Shown: in pieces, positions 7,281-17,044 of the stretch
How positions within the stretch are numbered: position 1 is the first letter of the stretch
Layout: each line of letters begins with the position of its first letter
Notes under the pieces: generated by a model
The model's database searches: none
The model's input: the letters and a program-made list of their open reading frames with translations, nothing else
What the model was told of the DNA's origin: nothing
DNA from: AP-15 sp963712825
Lineage (GTDB): Bacteria; Pseudomonadota; Alphaproteobacteria; ATCC43930; CGMCC-115725
DNA: 64,000 nt
Reading direction: 5' to 3'
Assembly: GCA_963712825.1 (NCBI GenBank)
Contig: CAVQJP010000013.1
Span: forward strand, 124,001 to 188,000
Position numbers and translations under genes: made by a program

Positions 7281-10009
7281 CGTTCGAATTCTTGCTCGGC
7301 GGGCTGTTCACGGCGGTCGGCGGAACGATTGGCCGATGTCGCCCCGCTCGCCAGCACCGGCTCGCGCACGACCGTGATCGGCGCGCGGCGCGGCTCGCTG
7401 ACGCCGATCCAGTCGGGTTCGCGGAGGTCGGTCCGGCGGCGCGGCGGCCCCATCAGCGCCGGCTGGAACAACACCGCTGCCGCCATCGTGCACACCAGGG
7501 CGAGCGCCATCAGCTCGCCCATGCTGGAGGTGCCGGGGTCGCTCGACATCCATAGGCTGCCAAACGCGGTTGCCGTCGTCATCGCGCTGAAGATCACCGC
7601 GCGGGTCAGGGTCGACTGCACCAGCGCCGTCCTGCCGCTGCGCCACGCGAGAACATAGTAGATTTTGAACGCGACGCCCACCCCGAGCAGCAGCGGCAGG
7701 GCAATTATATTGGCAAAATTGAGGCTGAGGCCGAAGAGGACGGCAAGCTCCAACGTGACCACCCCGGCGACCAGCAACGGGATCAGGGTCAAGAGCACGT
7801 CCCGAACCCGGCGCAGGGTGACCGTCAGCAGCACGACAATTCCGCAGATCGCGAACAATCCGGCTTCGAAAAACGCGCGGACGACGGTGTTCCCGGCCTC
7901 GAACAGCAGCACCGCCGGACCGGTGGCGTTCGGCGTCACCGCCAGCACCGAGGCCACGAACCGGCGCAACACCGCGGTGTTGTCCGGATCGCCCTTGGGC
8001 AGCACCTGAACCCGCGCGGCGCCGTCCGGGGTTACCCATTGCCGTTTCAAGTCGGACGGGATCGTGTCGTTTGTCACGCGGGCGGGGTTCAGCGCCTGCC
8101 GCAACCGGTCGAGCGAGACGCGCAGCGGCTGGGCGACGGCGATTTCGGCGCGCCGGCGCGCGGCGGGATCGGCTTGCGCCAATTTCGCGAGCAGCCCGGA
8201 AAGGCGCCTGGCCGCCTGCGCACCCGATCCCGCTTTGCCGGCAGCGACACCGGTCAGCGTCTTGGCGGTCGAGGTCAGCGCCTCGACAACCTGCCGGTCG
8301 TTCGGCGCCGGTTCGACCTGCTGCGGGTTGAGAGAGGGATCGATCGCTGCCGCGGCTTTATGGATCAGCTCAAGCTTGCGGTCCTGGTCGACGGGGATGA
8401 GGCTGGCGAGCGTCGTTGCCCGCGAGACCTGCGGCAACGCCGCCAACCGCCGCGCCAGCGCGTTTGCCGCGTCGAGGTTCGGGGTCATCGCCTCGATTGC
8501 GTTCGCCCCGATCTGTGGATCTTTGCGCAATTGCAGGAAGGTTGCGACTGAGGGCTGCTTGGCGTCGCGCAAATGCAACGGGTTGAAGTCGAAGCGCAGA
8601 AACAGCAGCAGCGGCGACGCGCCGACGACGACGGCAAGGGTGCCGGCGACGATCGCGGTCCGATGCCGCGCCAAAACGCGGTCGACCGGCGCCAGACCCT
8701 CAAACCCCATCGCACACCGCTCGGGAGGCGGCTTCAGCAGCGCCAACAGCGCCGGCAGCAAGGTGATGCTGGCGATAAAGGCGATCACCATTCCGGCACC
8801 GGCGATCTCGCCGAGCTCGGAAAGCCCGCGATAGTCGGTCGGCACAAAGGACCCAAAGCCGACAGCGGTTGCCGCCGCAGCGAGCGCCAGGGGCGGTCCC
8901 GCCTTGCGTGCGGCGCTGCGCAGCGCGCTGCGCAAATTCCCCAGCTCATGCCGTTCGGCGCGATAGCGCACACTGAACTGGATGCCGAAATCGATGCCGA
9001 GCCCGATAAACAGCACCAGAAATGCGACCGATATCAAATTCAGCGCGCCGACCAAGAACAAGCCAAGGGCGACGGAAGCCGCAAGCCCGGCGGAGATGCT
9101 GACGACAACCGCAAAAATGATGCGACCCGAGCGCAGCGCCAGCCACAAGATCAGGCCGACCGCCGACAGCGATAAAGCCGCGTTGAGCCCGCCATGCTTG
9201 GTCAGACCGGCAAACCCGTCATCGTTGATCGGCACCAGCCCGGTCTGCTCGATGCCTGCCTGGTATTTGGGGCCGAGCTGCAATTCGCGCGCGGTTTGCG
9301 CGATTGCGTCGGTCGCCGCCCGACCGGGTTCGAGCGCATGGTAGTCGAGCACCGGCTCGACCTCGATAAAGCGGCGAAGCTCGTCCGGCTGGGCGGCATG
9401 ACCGCTTGCCAACACCTGCCAGGAAAAGTCGGCGGGCCGGCCGGCGAGTGCTGCTTGCGCCGTCTGCGCCGCCATGTCGAGCGGCCGGGTCAGCTCGTCG
9501 AGCGGCAGCATTCCGGCATGCACGCCGGCGAGCGCGTCCGCGAGCGCGTCGAGCGAGCCGCGCAGGCTCGGGTCGGCGGCGAGCGTGGCCAACAGCGGCG
9601 CGGCCTGGGTCAGCCCGCCAGTCACCCGCGCGACCTCGCCGGTCGGCAGGTAAAGCAGCCCATTATGCGCAAAGAAGGTGCCGCCCTGCGGCTCGCTGAC
9701 GCTGCGGATCACATCCTTGCGCTGCGCCAGCGCCGCGCGGAGCGCGGATGCCGCCTGGTCGACCCCTTCCGGGGTGGGGGCCTGGACGACGACGACGATC
9801 CCAGGCTCGGGGAAGGCGCGCATGTACTGAAAGGCGCGCTGCGCCCAAGGCAGGTTTGGTGGAAAGAGCGCCTTGGTGTCGGTGTTGACCGCAAAATTAC
9901 GCACCGCGTAGACGCCGCAGAACCCGGTCGTCAGCGTGGCGATGACAAGAACCCACCAAGCGCGGCGGGTACAGACATCGACAAGGCGAAAGATGACCGT
10001 TCCGAGCAT
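7277..10009 (-). CDS. hpnN: RND superfamily transporter, HpnN-like (hopanoid-associated)
   Basis: A protein of about 910 residues with the two-fold MMPL/RND layout: one N-terminal transmembrane helix (AWWVLVIATLTTGFCGVYAV), a large periplasmic loop, five to six helices (LSLSAVGLILWLAL onwards), then a second loop and a second set of helices. The NTDTKALFPPNLPW segment after the first helix is typical of HpnN, which moves hopanoids to the outer membrane. The frame opens at 10060; I prefer the ATG at 10009 (MLGTVIFRLVDV) because the first 17 codons look unlike the family. No squalene-hopene cyclase gene is in the window, so the hopanoid role is by family only. Confidence 0.82.
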   Translation of the reverse strand: MLGTVIFRLVDVCTRRAWWVLVIATLTTGFCGVYAVRNFAVNTDTKALFPPNLPWAQRAFQYMRAFPEPGIVVVVQAPTPEGVDQAASALRAALAQRKDVIRSVSEPQGGTFFAHNGLLYLPTGEVARVTGGLTQAAPLLATLAADPSLRGSLDALADALAGVHAGMLPLDELTRPLDMAAQTAQAALAGRPADFSWQVLASGHAAQPDELRRFIEVEPVLDYHALEPGRAATDAIAQTARELQLGPKYQAGIEQTGLVPINDDGFAGLTKHGGLNAALSLSAVGLILWLALRSGRIIFAVVVSISAGLAASVALGLFLVGALNLISVAFLVLFIGLGIDFGIQFSVRYRAERHELGNLRSALRSAARKAGPPLALAAAATAVGFGSFVPTDYRGLSELGEIAGAGMVIAFIASITLLPALLALLKPPPERCAMGFEGLAPVDRVLARHRTAIVAGTLAVVVGASPLLLFLRFDFNPLHLRDAKQPSVATFLQLRKDPQIGANAIEAMTPNLDAANALARRLAALPQVSRATTLASLIPVDQDRKLELIHKAAAAIDPSLNPQQVEPAPNDRQVVEALTSTAKTLTGVAAGKAGSGAQAARRLSGLLAKLAQADPAARRRAEIAVAQPLRVSLDRLRQALNPARVTNDTIPSDLKRQWVTPDGAARVQVLPKGDPDNTAVLRRFVASVLAVTPNATGPAVLLFEAGNTVVRAFFEAGLFAICGIVVLLTVTLRRVRDVLLTLIPLLVAGVVTLELAVLFGLSLNFANIIALPLLLGVGVAFKIYYVLAWRSGRTALVQSTLTRAVIFSAMTTATAFGSLWMSSDPGTSSMGELMALALVCTMAAAVLFQPALMGPPRRRTDLREPDWIGVSEPRRAPITVVREPVLASGATSANRSADRREQPAEQEFER

Positions 10010-10208
10010 TTCGCCGTGCCTCGCCGCCCCCAAATCCTTTGCGCCGATGACGAAGCGCAAGTCGTGCTCCGTAATCTGCCGGCAATTCGCTAACCGCCGG
10101 TTACGCGGTTATGTTCCCAGGCGGGGCGGGCGGGGTTGGGGTCAAGGGCGGGCGGGGTCGATGCAGACTCTGGTGTTCGGACCCAGACAGACGATCAGGC
10201 TGAAACTG

Positions 10209-10233
10209 AATTATCCCGATGCATCTGAGCACT
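10209..10233 (-). repeat. Short conserved string after sppA, shared with 3079-3094
   Basis: On the minus strand the sppA stop codon is part of TAGTGCTCAGATGCATC. The string TAGTGCTCAGATGCAT occurs again at 3079-3094 on the plus strand, and both copies are followed by a loosely similar AT-rich stretch ending in a run like CAGTTT or AAACT. Sixteen identical bases at two sites suggest a dispersed element end rather than chance. Confidence 0.45.
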
Positions 10234-12001
10234 AACGGGGCTGGCCGAACAGCGGCATGACCAGCATGCCGTTGCCGTCGAGCACTGCTTCGATCCGTTG
10301 CAGCAGTGGCTGCGCGATCTCGACGGCGCGGCCGAGTGCCGTGACACCGATGTTGTTGTCCTCGCCCTCGCTGCCTGTCAAACGGTCGTAGAGAAACTGC
10401 ACGACCCCCTCCTCGCGCGGGAAGACGGTCAGCTGGACCGGCGCGTCGGCGGGGATGTGGGCTGCCTTCTTGGCAAGCTGCAGCGCGACTTCGTAGCCCC
10501 CGAGGGCATCGACCAGGCCCTTGGCCTTGGCTTCCTCGCCCGACCACACCCGGCCCTGGGCGACCGCCTCGACCGCGTCCGCGCTCATGTGGCGGCCGGT
10601 GGCGACATGGTCCTTGAACCCGCGATAGGTGGCGTCGAGAAACGCCTGCAGGCGCGCCTGGCCGGCCGGCGAAAAATCGGAGGCGGCGCTGAACATCGCC
10701 GCATTGGCGCCGAACTGCGCCGCGTCAGTCGACACCCCGATCTTTTTCATCAGGTCGGCGACGACGAGCTTGCCGGCCAAGACGCCGATCGACCCGGTCA
10801 ATGTCGCCGGCTCGGCGACGATCTTGTCGGCCGGGGCGGCGACATAATAGCCGCCCGACCCGGCGACGTCGCCCATCGACACGATCACCGGCTTGCCGCG
10901 CTCGCGGGCAAAGACGACGTCATGCCAGATCGTCTCGGAGGCAACGACCGACCCGCCGGGGCTGTCGATGCGGAACAGGATCGCGCGCACCTTGGGGTCG
11001 CGCACCGCGTCGCGAAAGGCGCGGGTCATCTCGTTCGCCGCCATCTCGTCAGGACCCGCCAATGGGCTCGCCGTCCCGCTGCCGCGCACGATCAGTCCCG
11101 AGCCATAGATCACCGCGATCCGCTCGCCCTTGCGATACGGCCGTCCGGCGCCGTCGAGATAGGTTGTCAGATCGACGATCTCGGCATCCGAGCCGGCGCG
11201 CCGGTGGGCGGCGCCGATCGCCTCGTCGCGGTAGCCGAGCCGGTCGACGAGCTTTGCCTTGAACGCCTCGTCGGGGAGCAGCGGCGCCTCGTCGATCGCC
11301 GTCATGATCGCCTCGGGCGGTAATTTCCGCGCCTCAGCAATGCCGTTCACCACCTGCCCCGAAATCGAGTGCAACAGGTCTTCGACCTCTTCGCGCTGCG
11401 GCGGGGTCATCCTGGTTTCGGTCAGAACGTTGGCGGCGGTCTTGAATTGGCCGCGGTGGTCGAATTCGGGGGCGATCCCGAGCAGGTCGAGCGCGCCCTT
11501 GAAAAAGACCGTCTCGGCATAAAGCCCAGTCAGACCGAGGCTCCCCATCGGCTGCAGCCAAATTTGGCCGAACGCGGTCGCCAGGTAATAGGGGCGGGTG
11601 CCGGCGCCGAACTCGCCGAAGCTGTCGGCAAAGGCGATCGCAAACTTGCCTTTGGCGCGGAAGGCGGCGATCGCGTCGCGCACTTGTTGCGTTTCGGCCA
11701 AGCCGATTTCGTCGTCGCCGACGCGGGCGAGAATGCCCTTGACCCGCGGGTCGTTGCCGCCGGCCTCGAGCGCGTCGAGAAAGTCACGCAGGCTCGGCTT
11801 GGCGCCGAGGACCAGCCGCCGCCAGCCTTTCTCGCCGGGTCCTTCGGCGAGCCCTTGGGTCAGGTCAGCCGAAAGAATGACGTTGTCGGGGAGCGAGGGC
11901 AGGCTCGGCCGCAACCGGAACGCCGCAACCGCCACAAAGACGACGAACAGGATAGCGATAACCCCGATCGTCGCCAAAAAGCCGACCAGCAAGCGGCGCA
12001 T
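10232..12001 (-). CDS. sppA: Signal peptide peptidase SppA, 67 kDa type
   Basis: A 589-residue inner-membrane serine protease that degrades signal peptides left by exported proteins. One N-terminal membrane helix (about residues 3-28) is followed by two homologous S49 domains. The Ser/Lys dyad is visible: K187 in GQFKTAAN of the first domain and S382 in GDVAGSGGYYVA of the second. Length matches the long, E. coli-type form. It starts 3 bp after the aroC stop codon, so fabI, aroC and sppA are probably one transcription unit. Confidence 0.94.
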   Translation of the reverse strand: MRRLLVGFLATIGVIAILFVVFVAVAAFRLRPSLPSLPDNVILSADLTQGLAEGPGEKGWRRLVLGAKPSLRDFLDALEAGGNDPRVKGILARVGDDEIGLAETQQVRDAIAAFRAKGKFAIAFADSFGEFGAGTRPYYLATAFGQIWLQPMGSLGLTGLYAETVFFKGALDLLGIAPEFDHRGQFKTAANVLTETRMTPPQREEVEDLLHSISGQVVNGIAEARKLPPEAIMTAIDEAPLLPDEAFKAKLVDRLGYRDEAIGAAHRRAGSDAEIVDLTTYLDGAGRPYRKGERIAVIYGSGLIVRGSGTASPLAGPDEMAANEMTRAFRDAVRDPKVRAILFRIDSPGGSVVASETIWHDVVFARERGKPVIVSMGDVAGSGGYYVAAPADKIVAEPATLTGSIGVLAGKLVVADLMKKIGVSTDAAQFGANAAMFSAASDFSPAGQARLQAFLDATYRGFKDHVATGRHMSADAVEAVAQGRVWSGEEAKAKGLVDALGGYEVALQLAKKAAHIPADAPVQLTVFPREEGVVQFLYDRLTGSEGEDNNIGVTALGRAVEIAQPLLQRIEAVLDGNGMLVMPLFGQPR

Positions 12002-12004
12002 CGC

Positions 12005-13081
12005 TCAGTTGTCGTGCGTCAGCGCGCGCTGGCGCAACAGGTGGTCGGCGAGCACACAGGCGACCATGGCCTCGCCGACTGGCACGGCGCGAATGCCGAC
12101 ACAGGGATCGTGGCGGCCGCGGGTTGCGATCTCGACTTCGTTGCCGTCGACGTCGACGCTGCGCATCGGGGTCAGGATCGAGCTTGTCGGCTTGACCGCA
12201 AAACGGACGACGATGTCCTGCCCGGTCGAGATGCCGCCGAGGATGCCGCCGGCGTTGTTCGACAAAAAGACGACTTTGCCGTCGGCCATGCGCATCTCGT
12301 CGGCATTTTCCTCGCCCTTCAGCGCCGCGGCGCCAAAGCCGGCGCCGATCTCGACGCCCTTGACTGCGTTGACCGTCATCAGCGCGCGGGCAAGATCGCC
12401 GTCGAGCTTGTCGTAGATCGGCTCCCCCAATCCGGCCGGCACGCCTGACGCAACGATTTCAATGACCGCACCGGCCGAGGACCCGGCCTTGCGCACGCCG
12501 TCGAGATAATCCGCCCAGTGCCGCGCCGTCGCCGCGTCCGGGCACCAGAACGGGTTCTCCTCGACCGCTCGCCAATCCCATTGGGCGCGGTCGATCGGGT
12601 GCGGCCCGACCTGCACGAGCGCGCCGCGGATCGTCACCTCGGGGCCGAGAATCCGGCGCGCCACCGCACCCGCCGCGACCCGCGACGCAGTCTCGCGCGC
12701 CGAGGCGCGACCCCCGCCGCGATAGTCGCGCACCCCGTATTTTTTCCAATAGGTGTAGTCGGCGTGGCCGGGGCGGAACCGGTCGGCGATGTTGCGGTAA
12801 TCCTTGGAGCGCTGGTCGGTGTTTTCGATCAACAGCTGGATCGGGGTGCCGGTCGTCACGCCCTCGAACACGCCGCTCAGGATGCGGACGAGGTCCTCCT
12901 CGCGCCGCTGGGTCGTAAACCGCGACTGGCCGGGCTTGCGCTTGTCGAGCCAGCGCTGGATGTCGGGCTCGGCGAGCGGCAGCCGCGGCGGCACCCCGTC
13001 GACGACGACGCCGATCGCCGGCCCGTGGCTTTCGCCCCAGGTGGTAAAGCGGAACAGCGTCCCGAACGAATTGCCAGCCAT
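12005..13081 (-). CDS. aroC: Chorismate synthase
   Basis: A 358-residue FMN-dependent enzyme that makes chorismate from 5-enolpyruvylshikimate 3-phosphate, the last common step of aromatic amino acid biosynthesis. It opens with MAGNSFGTLFRFTTWGESHG, carrying the GESHG signature. The second signature (DYRGGGRASARET) and the third (the VRFAVKPTSSI region) are present. It lies between fabI and sppA, 89 bp downstream of fabI. The fabI-aroC neighbourhood is common in alphaproteobacteria. Confidence 0.97.
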   Translation of the reverse strand: MAGNSFGTLFRFTTWGESHGPAIGVVVDGVPPRLPLAEPDIQRWLDKRKPGQSRFTTQRREEDLVRILSGVFEGVTTGTPIQLLIENTDQRSKDYRNIADRFRPGHADYTYWKKYGVRDYRGGGRASARETASRVAAGAVARRILGPEVTIRGALVQVGPHPIDRAQWDWRAVEENPFWCPDAATARHWADYLDGVRKAGSSAGAVIEIVASGVPAGLGEPIYDKLDGDLARALMTVNAVKGVEIGAGFGAAALKGEENADEMRMADGKVVFLSNNAGGILGGISTGQDIVVRFAVKPTSSILTPMRSVDVDGNEVEIATRGRHDPCVGIRAVPVGEAMVACVLADHLLRQRALTHDN

Positions 13082-13170
13082 CTCGTCAGCGCCGCGGAAC
13101 TGGCCCCTCTCCCCCCCAAGGGGCGGAGAGGGGGAGGTTTGCGTCTCGCCTGGTTAGACTTTGGCGCATG

Positions 13171-13977
13171 TCACACGACCGAGATGTCGGGGGCGTCGAC
13201 CGCCTTCATGCCGACGACGTGATAGCCGCAGTCGACGTGGTGAACCTCGCCGGTGACCCCGGCCGACAGGTCGCTCAGCAGGTAAAGCCCGGCGCCGCCG
13301 ACATCCTCGATCGTGACGTTGCGCTTCAGCGGCGAGTTCAGCTGGTTCCATTTCAGGATGTACCGAAAGTCGCCGATCCCGGACGCCGCCAAGGTCTTGA
13401 TCGGTCCCGCCGAAATCGCGTTGACCCGAATGTCGTCGGCGCCGAGGTCGACCGCGAGGTAGCGCACGCTCGCCTCCAGCGCCGCCTTGGCGACGCCCAT
13501 CACGTTGTAATGCGGCATCACTCGTTCCGCGCCCGAATAAGTCAGGGTCAACAGGCTGCCGCCCTCGGTCATCAGCGCTGCGGCGCGGCGGCAGATGTCG
13601 GTGAACGAGTAGCACGAAATTTCGAGGGTGCGCAGAAAGTTGGCCCGGCTCGTCTGCAGGTATTTGCCCTTCAGCTCGTCCTTGTCGGAAAAGGCGATCG
13701 CATGAACCACGAAATCCAGGCGGCCCCAGCGCTGCGCCAGCGCCGCAAACAGCGCGTCGAGACTTTCCTCGGCGGCGACGTCCGCCTCGACGACAAAATC
13801 GCTGTCGAGACTCTGCGCCAAGGGCCGCACCCGCTTGCCGAGCGCCTCGCCCTGATAGGTGAAGGCGAGGGCCGCGCCCTGACCGGAGAGGGCCTTGGCG
13901 ATGCCCCAGGCGATCGAACGCTCGTTGGCGACACCCATTATCAACCCGCGCTTGCCCGCCATCAGCGGCATGGTCAT
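13171..13977 (-). CDS. fabI: Enoyl-[acyl-carrier-protein] reductase (NADH), FabI
   Basis: A 268-residue reductase for the last step of each fatty-acid elongation cycle. The N-terminus MAGKRGLIMGVANERSIAWG binds NAD. The catalytic residues of FabI are seen as Y147, Y157 and K164 in the TYSGAERVMPHYNVMGVAK segment. The frame is open upstream to 14220, but homology begins here. Two close starts compete: ATG at 13977, directly against the GGGG of the ribosome site, and ATG at 13971, which has 6-nt spacing from it; 13971 may be the real one. It appears to lead the fabI-aroC-sppA operon and is divergent from the YihY gene. Confidence 0.95.
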   Translation of the reverse strand: MTMPLMAGKRGLIMGVANERSIAWGIAKALSGQGAALAFTYQGEALGKRVRPLAQSLDSDFVVEADVAAEESLDALFAALAQRWGRLDFVVHAIAFSDKDELKGKYLQTSRANFLRTLEISCYSFTDICRRAAALMTEGGSLLTLTYSGAERVMPHYNVMGVAKAALEASVRYLAVDLGADDIRVNAISAGPIKTLAASGIGDFRYILKWNQLNSPLKRNVTIEDVGGAGLYLLSDLSAGVTGEVHHVDCGYHVVGMKAVDAPDISVV

Positions 13978-14161
13978 CCCCGTTTCTCGGTCTGCAGCGC
14001 ATCCTATACACAGGCGGCGGAGGGGGCCAATGGCTGGGCCCTCCGGAATGGGGCTGGCGCCATGCCGGGGACCCGCGGATAATTGACCGACGGCACCGTG
14101 TTTATCGGATCCGAGCCTGCGAGGGTCCCGGAATGTTGTCCAAGACGGATGTTGACTACGT

Positions 14162-15523
14162 ATGTTGACTGAAGTGAATGAGCGCCGGAAGGGCGGACGC
14201 GGCGGCAGGCTGCGCGGCACCGCGGCGACCGCGGGGGCCTTCGCGCTCTATTCGTTACGCCGGTTCAACGCCGACGGCTGCTTTGCGGCCTCCGGGGCGC
14301 TGAGCTATGCGGCGCTGGTGTCGCTCGTCCCGCTCGCGGCGATCGCACTCGGCTCGCTGTCGGTGTTCCCGATCTTCAGCCAGCTGCACGACCAGATCCT
14401 GGCGCTGGTCTTCAAATATTTTGTGCCGTCGATCGGCGAGCAGGCGGGGTGGTGGTTTCGCGCTTTTGCCAATTCGGCGGCGCAGACGACCGCACTCGGC
14501 GTCATCGGCATCGCCGCCACCGGCGTCCTGCTGCTGGCGACGGTCGAGGACCAGCTTAACCTGATCTGGCGGGTCACCGCACCGCGGCCCTGGGGGCAGC
14601 GCGTCCTCGCCTACTGGACCCTGATCACCTTCGGGCCGCTTCTGATCGGGCTCAGCCTGTCGCTGTCAACCTATTTCGAGATCGCCGCGCGCCGCGCCGG
14701 GTTCAGCCAGGAAGCCTTTCAATGGCTGGAGAGCGGGTGGTTGCACGGGATCGCGCGCACGATACCGGCGCTGCTCGAATTCGTTGCGCTGACGATGCTC
14801 TACTGGCTGATCCCGAACTGTGTGGTTCGCTGGCGGGACGCGGCCTTCGGCGCGCTGATTGCGACGATGGCGATCGAGCTTCTGAAAATCGGATTTACCG
14901 TCTACATCGGCGCGATGTCGTACTATCAGACGGTTTACGGGGCGCTCGCCGCGATCCCGATCTTTTTGTTGTGGATGTACATTTCGTGGATGGCGGTGCT
15001 GGTGGGGGCCGAAGCGGCGGCCGCGTTGCCGCTGTGGCGGATCGACGAACGCATGGGCAAAGGCTCGGCCGGGGGGGTGCGGCTCGGCCTCAGCCTGGCG
15101 CTGCTCGCGGCCCTGACCCGGGCCCAGCGCTCGGGCGCGGCGTTGACGACGCAAGCGCTCGCCGTCGAGCTCGGGGTCGCGACGACTGTCATCGACGACC
15201 ACATGAAGCCGCTGGCCGCGGCCGGGTTTGCCGCCCACACACAGGCCGGAAGCTGGGTGCTGGCGTGGAACCCCGAGACGGCGACGGTGCGCGACCTCTA
15301 TGATGCGCTGCACCTGCCGTTCGCCGGCAGCTGGCTCGGTCATGCCTCGGCGCCGTGGCAGCGGCAGATCGCGCCGGCGATCAGGCGGATCGTCCGGGCC
15401 GAAACATCGGCGATGCAGATGACGATCGCATCGCTGATCAAGGAGCCGGCGGAGGGTGCGACGCAGGCGCGCCGCTGGCAACGGCCAGCCGCCGCGATCG
15501 AGGAAAAAATCGGGTCGGAGTAG
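14162..15523 (+). CDS. YihY/BrkB family inner-membrane protein
   Basis: A 453-residue protein with about six membrane helices across residues 35-290. The family-typical segments are GALSYAALVSLVPLAAIALG, WMYISWMAVLVGAEAAAAL and the FTVYIGAMSYYQTVYGALAAIP loop. The family was once called ribonuclease BN by mistake; its function is unsettled (export or envelope roles have been proposed). After the membrane part there is a winged-helix-like region (TTQALAVELGVATTVIDDHMKPL), an arrangement found in longer members. The pdxH ATG follows 16 bp after its stop. Confidence 0.88.
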   Translation: MLTEVNERRKGGRGGRLRGTAATAGAFALYSLRRFNADGCFAASGALSYAALVSLVPLAAIALGSLSVFPIFSQLHDQILALVFKYFVPSIGEQAGWWFRAFANSAAQTTALGVIGIAATGVLLLATVEDQLNLIWRVTAPRPWGQRVLAYWTLITFGPLLIGLSLSLSTYFEIAARRAGFSQEAFQWLESGWLHGIARTIPALLEFVALTMLYWLIPNCVVRWRDAAFGALIATMAIELLKIGFTVYIGAMSYYQTVYGALAAIPIFLLWMYISWMAVLVGAEAAAALPLWRIDERMGKGSAGGVRLGLSLALLAALTRAQRSGAALTTQALAVELGVATTVIDDHMKPLAAAGFAAHTQAGSWVLAWNPETATVRDLYDALHLPFAGSWLGHASAPWQRQIAPAIRRIVRAETSAMQMTIASLIKEPAEGATQARRWQRPAAAIEEKIGSE

Positions 15524-15539
15524 GGGCGGAGAGCGGATC

Positions 15540-16127
15540 ATGGACGAGATCGCCGACGCCGAGCCGTTGCGCTGGTTCGAGCGGTGGTTTGCCGAGGCTG
15601 CGGCGAGCGAGACCGATGCCAACGCGATGATCGTCGCGACGGCGGCGGCGAACGGCGTGCCCTCGGCGCGGGCCGTGCTGCTCAAGGGCTTCGACGTGCG
15701 CGGCTTTGTCTTCTACACCAACCTGGAGAGCCGCAAATCGCTCGAATTGGCCTGCAACCCGCAGGCGGCGCTCTGTTTTTTATGGAAGTCGCTGCGCCGG
15801 CAGGTGCGGGTCGAGGGACCGGTCGAGCCGGTCTCGGCGGCGGAAGCCGATGCCTATTACGCGAGCCGCGCGCGCGAAAGCCGGATCGGCGCCTGGGCCT
15901 CGGACCAGTCGCGGCCGTTGCCGAACCGGGCTGTGCTCGAAGAGCGGGTCGAGGAATATGCCCGGCAGTTCGGCGAAGGCGAGGTGCCCCGGCCGCCCTT
16001 CTGGTCGGGTTTTCGGGTGGTGCCGCGGCGGATCGAGTTCTGGCAGGAGCGCCCGTCGCGCCTCCACGACCGCTGGTTGTTTGTCCGCGAGGGCGGCGAA
16101 TGGCAACGGCAACGGCTGTTCCCCTGA
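15540..16127 (+). CDS. pdxH: Pyridoxamine 5'-phosphate oxidase
   Basis: A 195-residue FMN enzyme that oxidises pyridoxine or pyridoxamine 5'-phosphate to pyridoxal phosphate. Typical segments are ARAVLLKGFDVRGFVFYTN, SRKSLELACNPQAALCFLW, and the C-terminal PRRIEFWQERPSRLHDR with the substrate-binding arginines, ending RQRLFP. The ATG at 15540 is preceded by GGGGCGGAGAG. Its end overlaps the start of the cation transporter gene by 28 bp. Confidence 0.95.
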   Translation: MDEIADAEPLRWFERWFAEAAASETDANAMIVATAAANGVPSARAVLLKGFDVRGFVFYTNLESRKSLELACNPQAALCFLWKSLRRQVRVEGPVEPVSAAEADAYYASRARESRIGAWASDQSRPLPNRAVLEERVEEYARQFGEGEVPRPPFWSGFRVVPRRIEFWQERPSRLHDRWLFVREGGEWQRQRLFP

Positions 16128-17044
16128 TTTACGGCCCGCGGGCGGACCGCCTGCGCCGGCGCGCGACCTATGCCTCGGTCGCCGTCGCCCTACTGCTGAT
16201 CGCGGTCAAGTTCGCGGCCTGGCTCGACACCGGCTCGGTGGCACTGTTGTCGAGCGTCATCGACTCGCTGCTCGACGGCGCCGCCGCCATCGTCAACCTG
16301 CTCGCCGTACGCCACGCGATGACGCCGGCCGACCGCGAGCATCGGTTTGGCCACGGCAAGGCCGAGCCGCTCGCCGTGCTCGGACAATCCGCGTTTATCA
16401 CCGGCAGCGCCTTGCTGCTGCTCGCCGAAGCGGCGCGGCGGCTGATCCAATCCGCCCCGGTCAGCAATCCGCCGGCTGGGATCGCGGCCATGGTGTTGTC
16501 GATCGTCGTGACGGTGGCGCTTGTGATGTACCAGCGTCATGTCGTGCGCCGCACCGGCTCGATCGCGATCACCGCCGACGAATTGCATTACCGCAGCGAC
16601 GTGATCCTGAACGGCAGCGTCATCGCCGCGCTCGTCCTCAGCGGCCTCTTGGGCATACAAGTCCTCGACCCGTTGTTCGGCGGCGCAATCGGGGTGTGGA
16701 TCATCTGGTCGGCGGCGCGGCTGGCGCGGCTCGCCCTGATCCAGCTGATGGACCAGGAATTGCCCGACGACGAGCGCGAGAGAATCCGCGAGATCGCGCA
16801 ATCGCATCCCGAGGTGGTGGCGGCGCATGATTTGCGCACGCGGGTGGCGGGACCGACCGCTTTTATCCAGCTCCATGTCGAAATGGATGGCGCGATGAGC
16901 CTGATCCGAGCCCATGAGATTTCCGACGAGGTCGAGGCGAAGCTGCGCTCGGCCTATCCCAACGCCGAAATCCTGATCCATCAGGATCCGGAAGGTGTGG
17001 AGGAGCCCCGCGCCAGCTTCCCGCGGCGGGTGGCGGTACCATGA
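16100..17044 (+). CDS. Cation diffusion facilitator family transporter (FieF-like)
   Basis: A 314-residue divalent metal/proton antiporter. There are six membrane helices; the metal site is seen as D55 and D59 in SSVIDSLLDG and as the HYRSDVILNG motif in helix V. HRFGHGKAEPL in the first cytoplasmic loop is diagnostic for the family. The C-terminal cytoplasmic domain (HPEVVAAHDLRTR, IQLHVEMDG, ILIHQDPEG) is complete. The start at 16100 lies inside pdxH in another frame; this gives a normal length and keeps the first helix. The stop overlaps the next ATG (ATGA), so the block is translationally coupled. Zinc or iron is likely but unproven. Confidence 0.93.
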   Translation: MATATAVPLIYGPRADRLRRRATYASVAVALLLIAVKFAAWLDTGSVALLSSVIDSLLDGAAAIVNLLAVRHAMTPADREHRFGHGKAEPLAVLGQSAFITGSALLLLAEAARRLIQSAPVSNPPAGIAAMVLSIVVTVALVMYQRHVVRRTGSIAITADELHYRSDVILNGSVIAALVLSGLLGIQVLDPLFGGAIGVWIIWSAARLARLALIQLMDQELPDDERERIREIAQSHPEVVAAHDLRTRVAGPTAFIQLHVEMDGAMSLIRAHEISDEVEAKLRSAYPNAEILIHQDPEGVEEPRASFPRRVAVP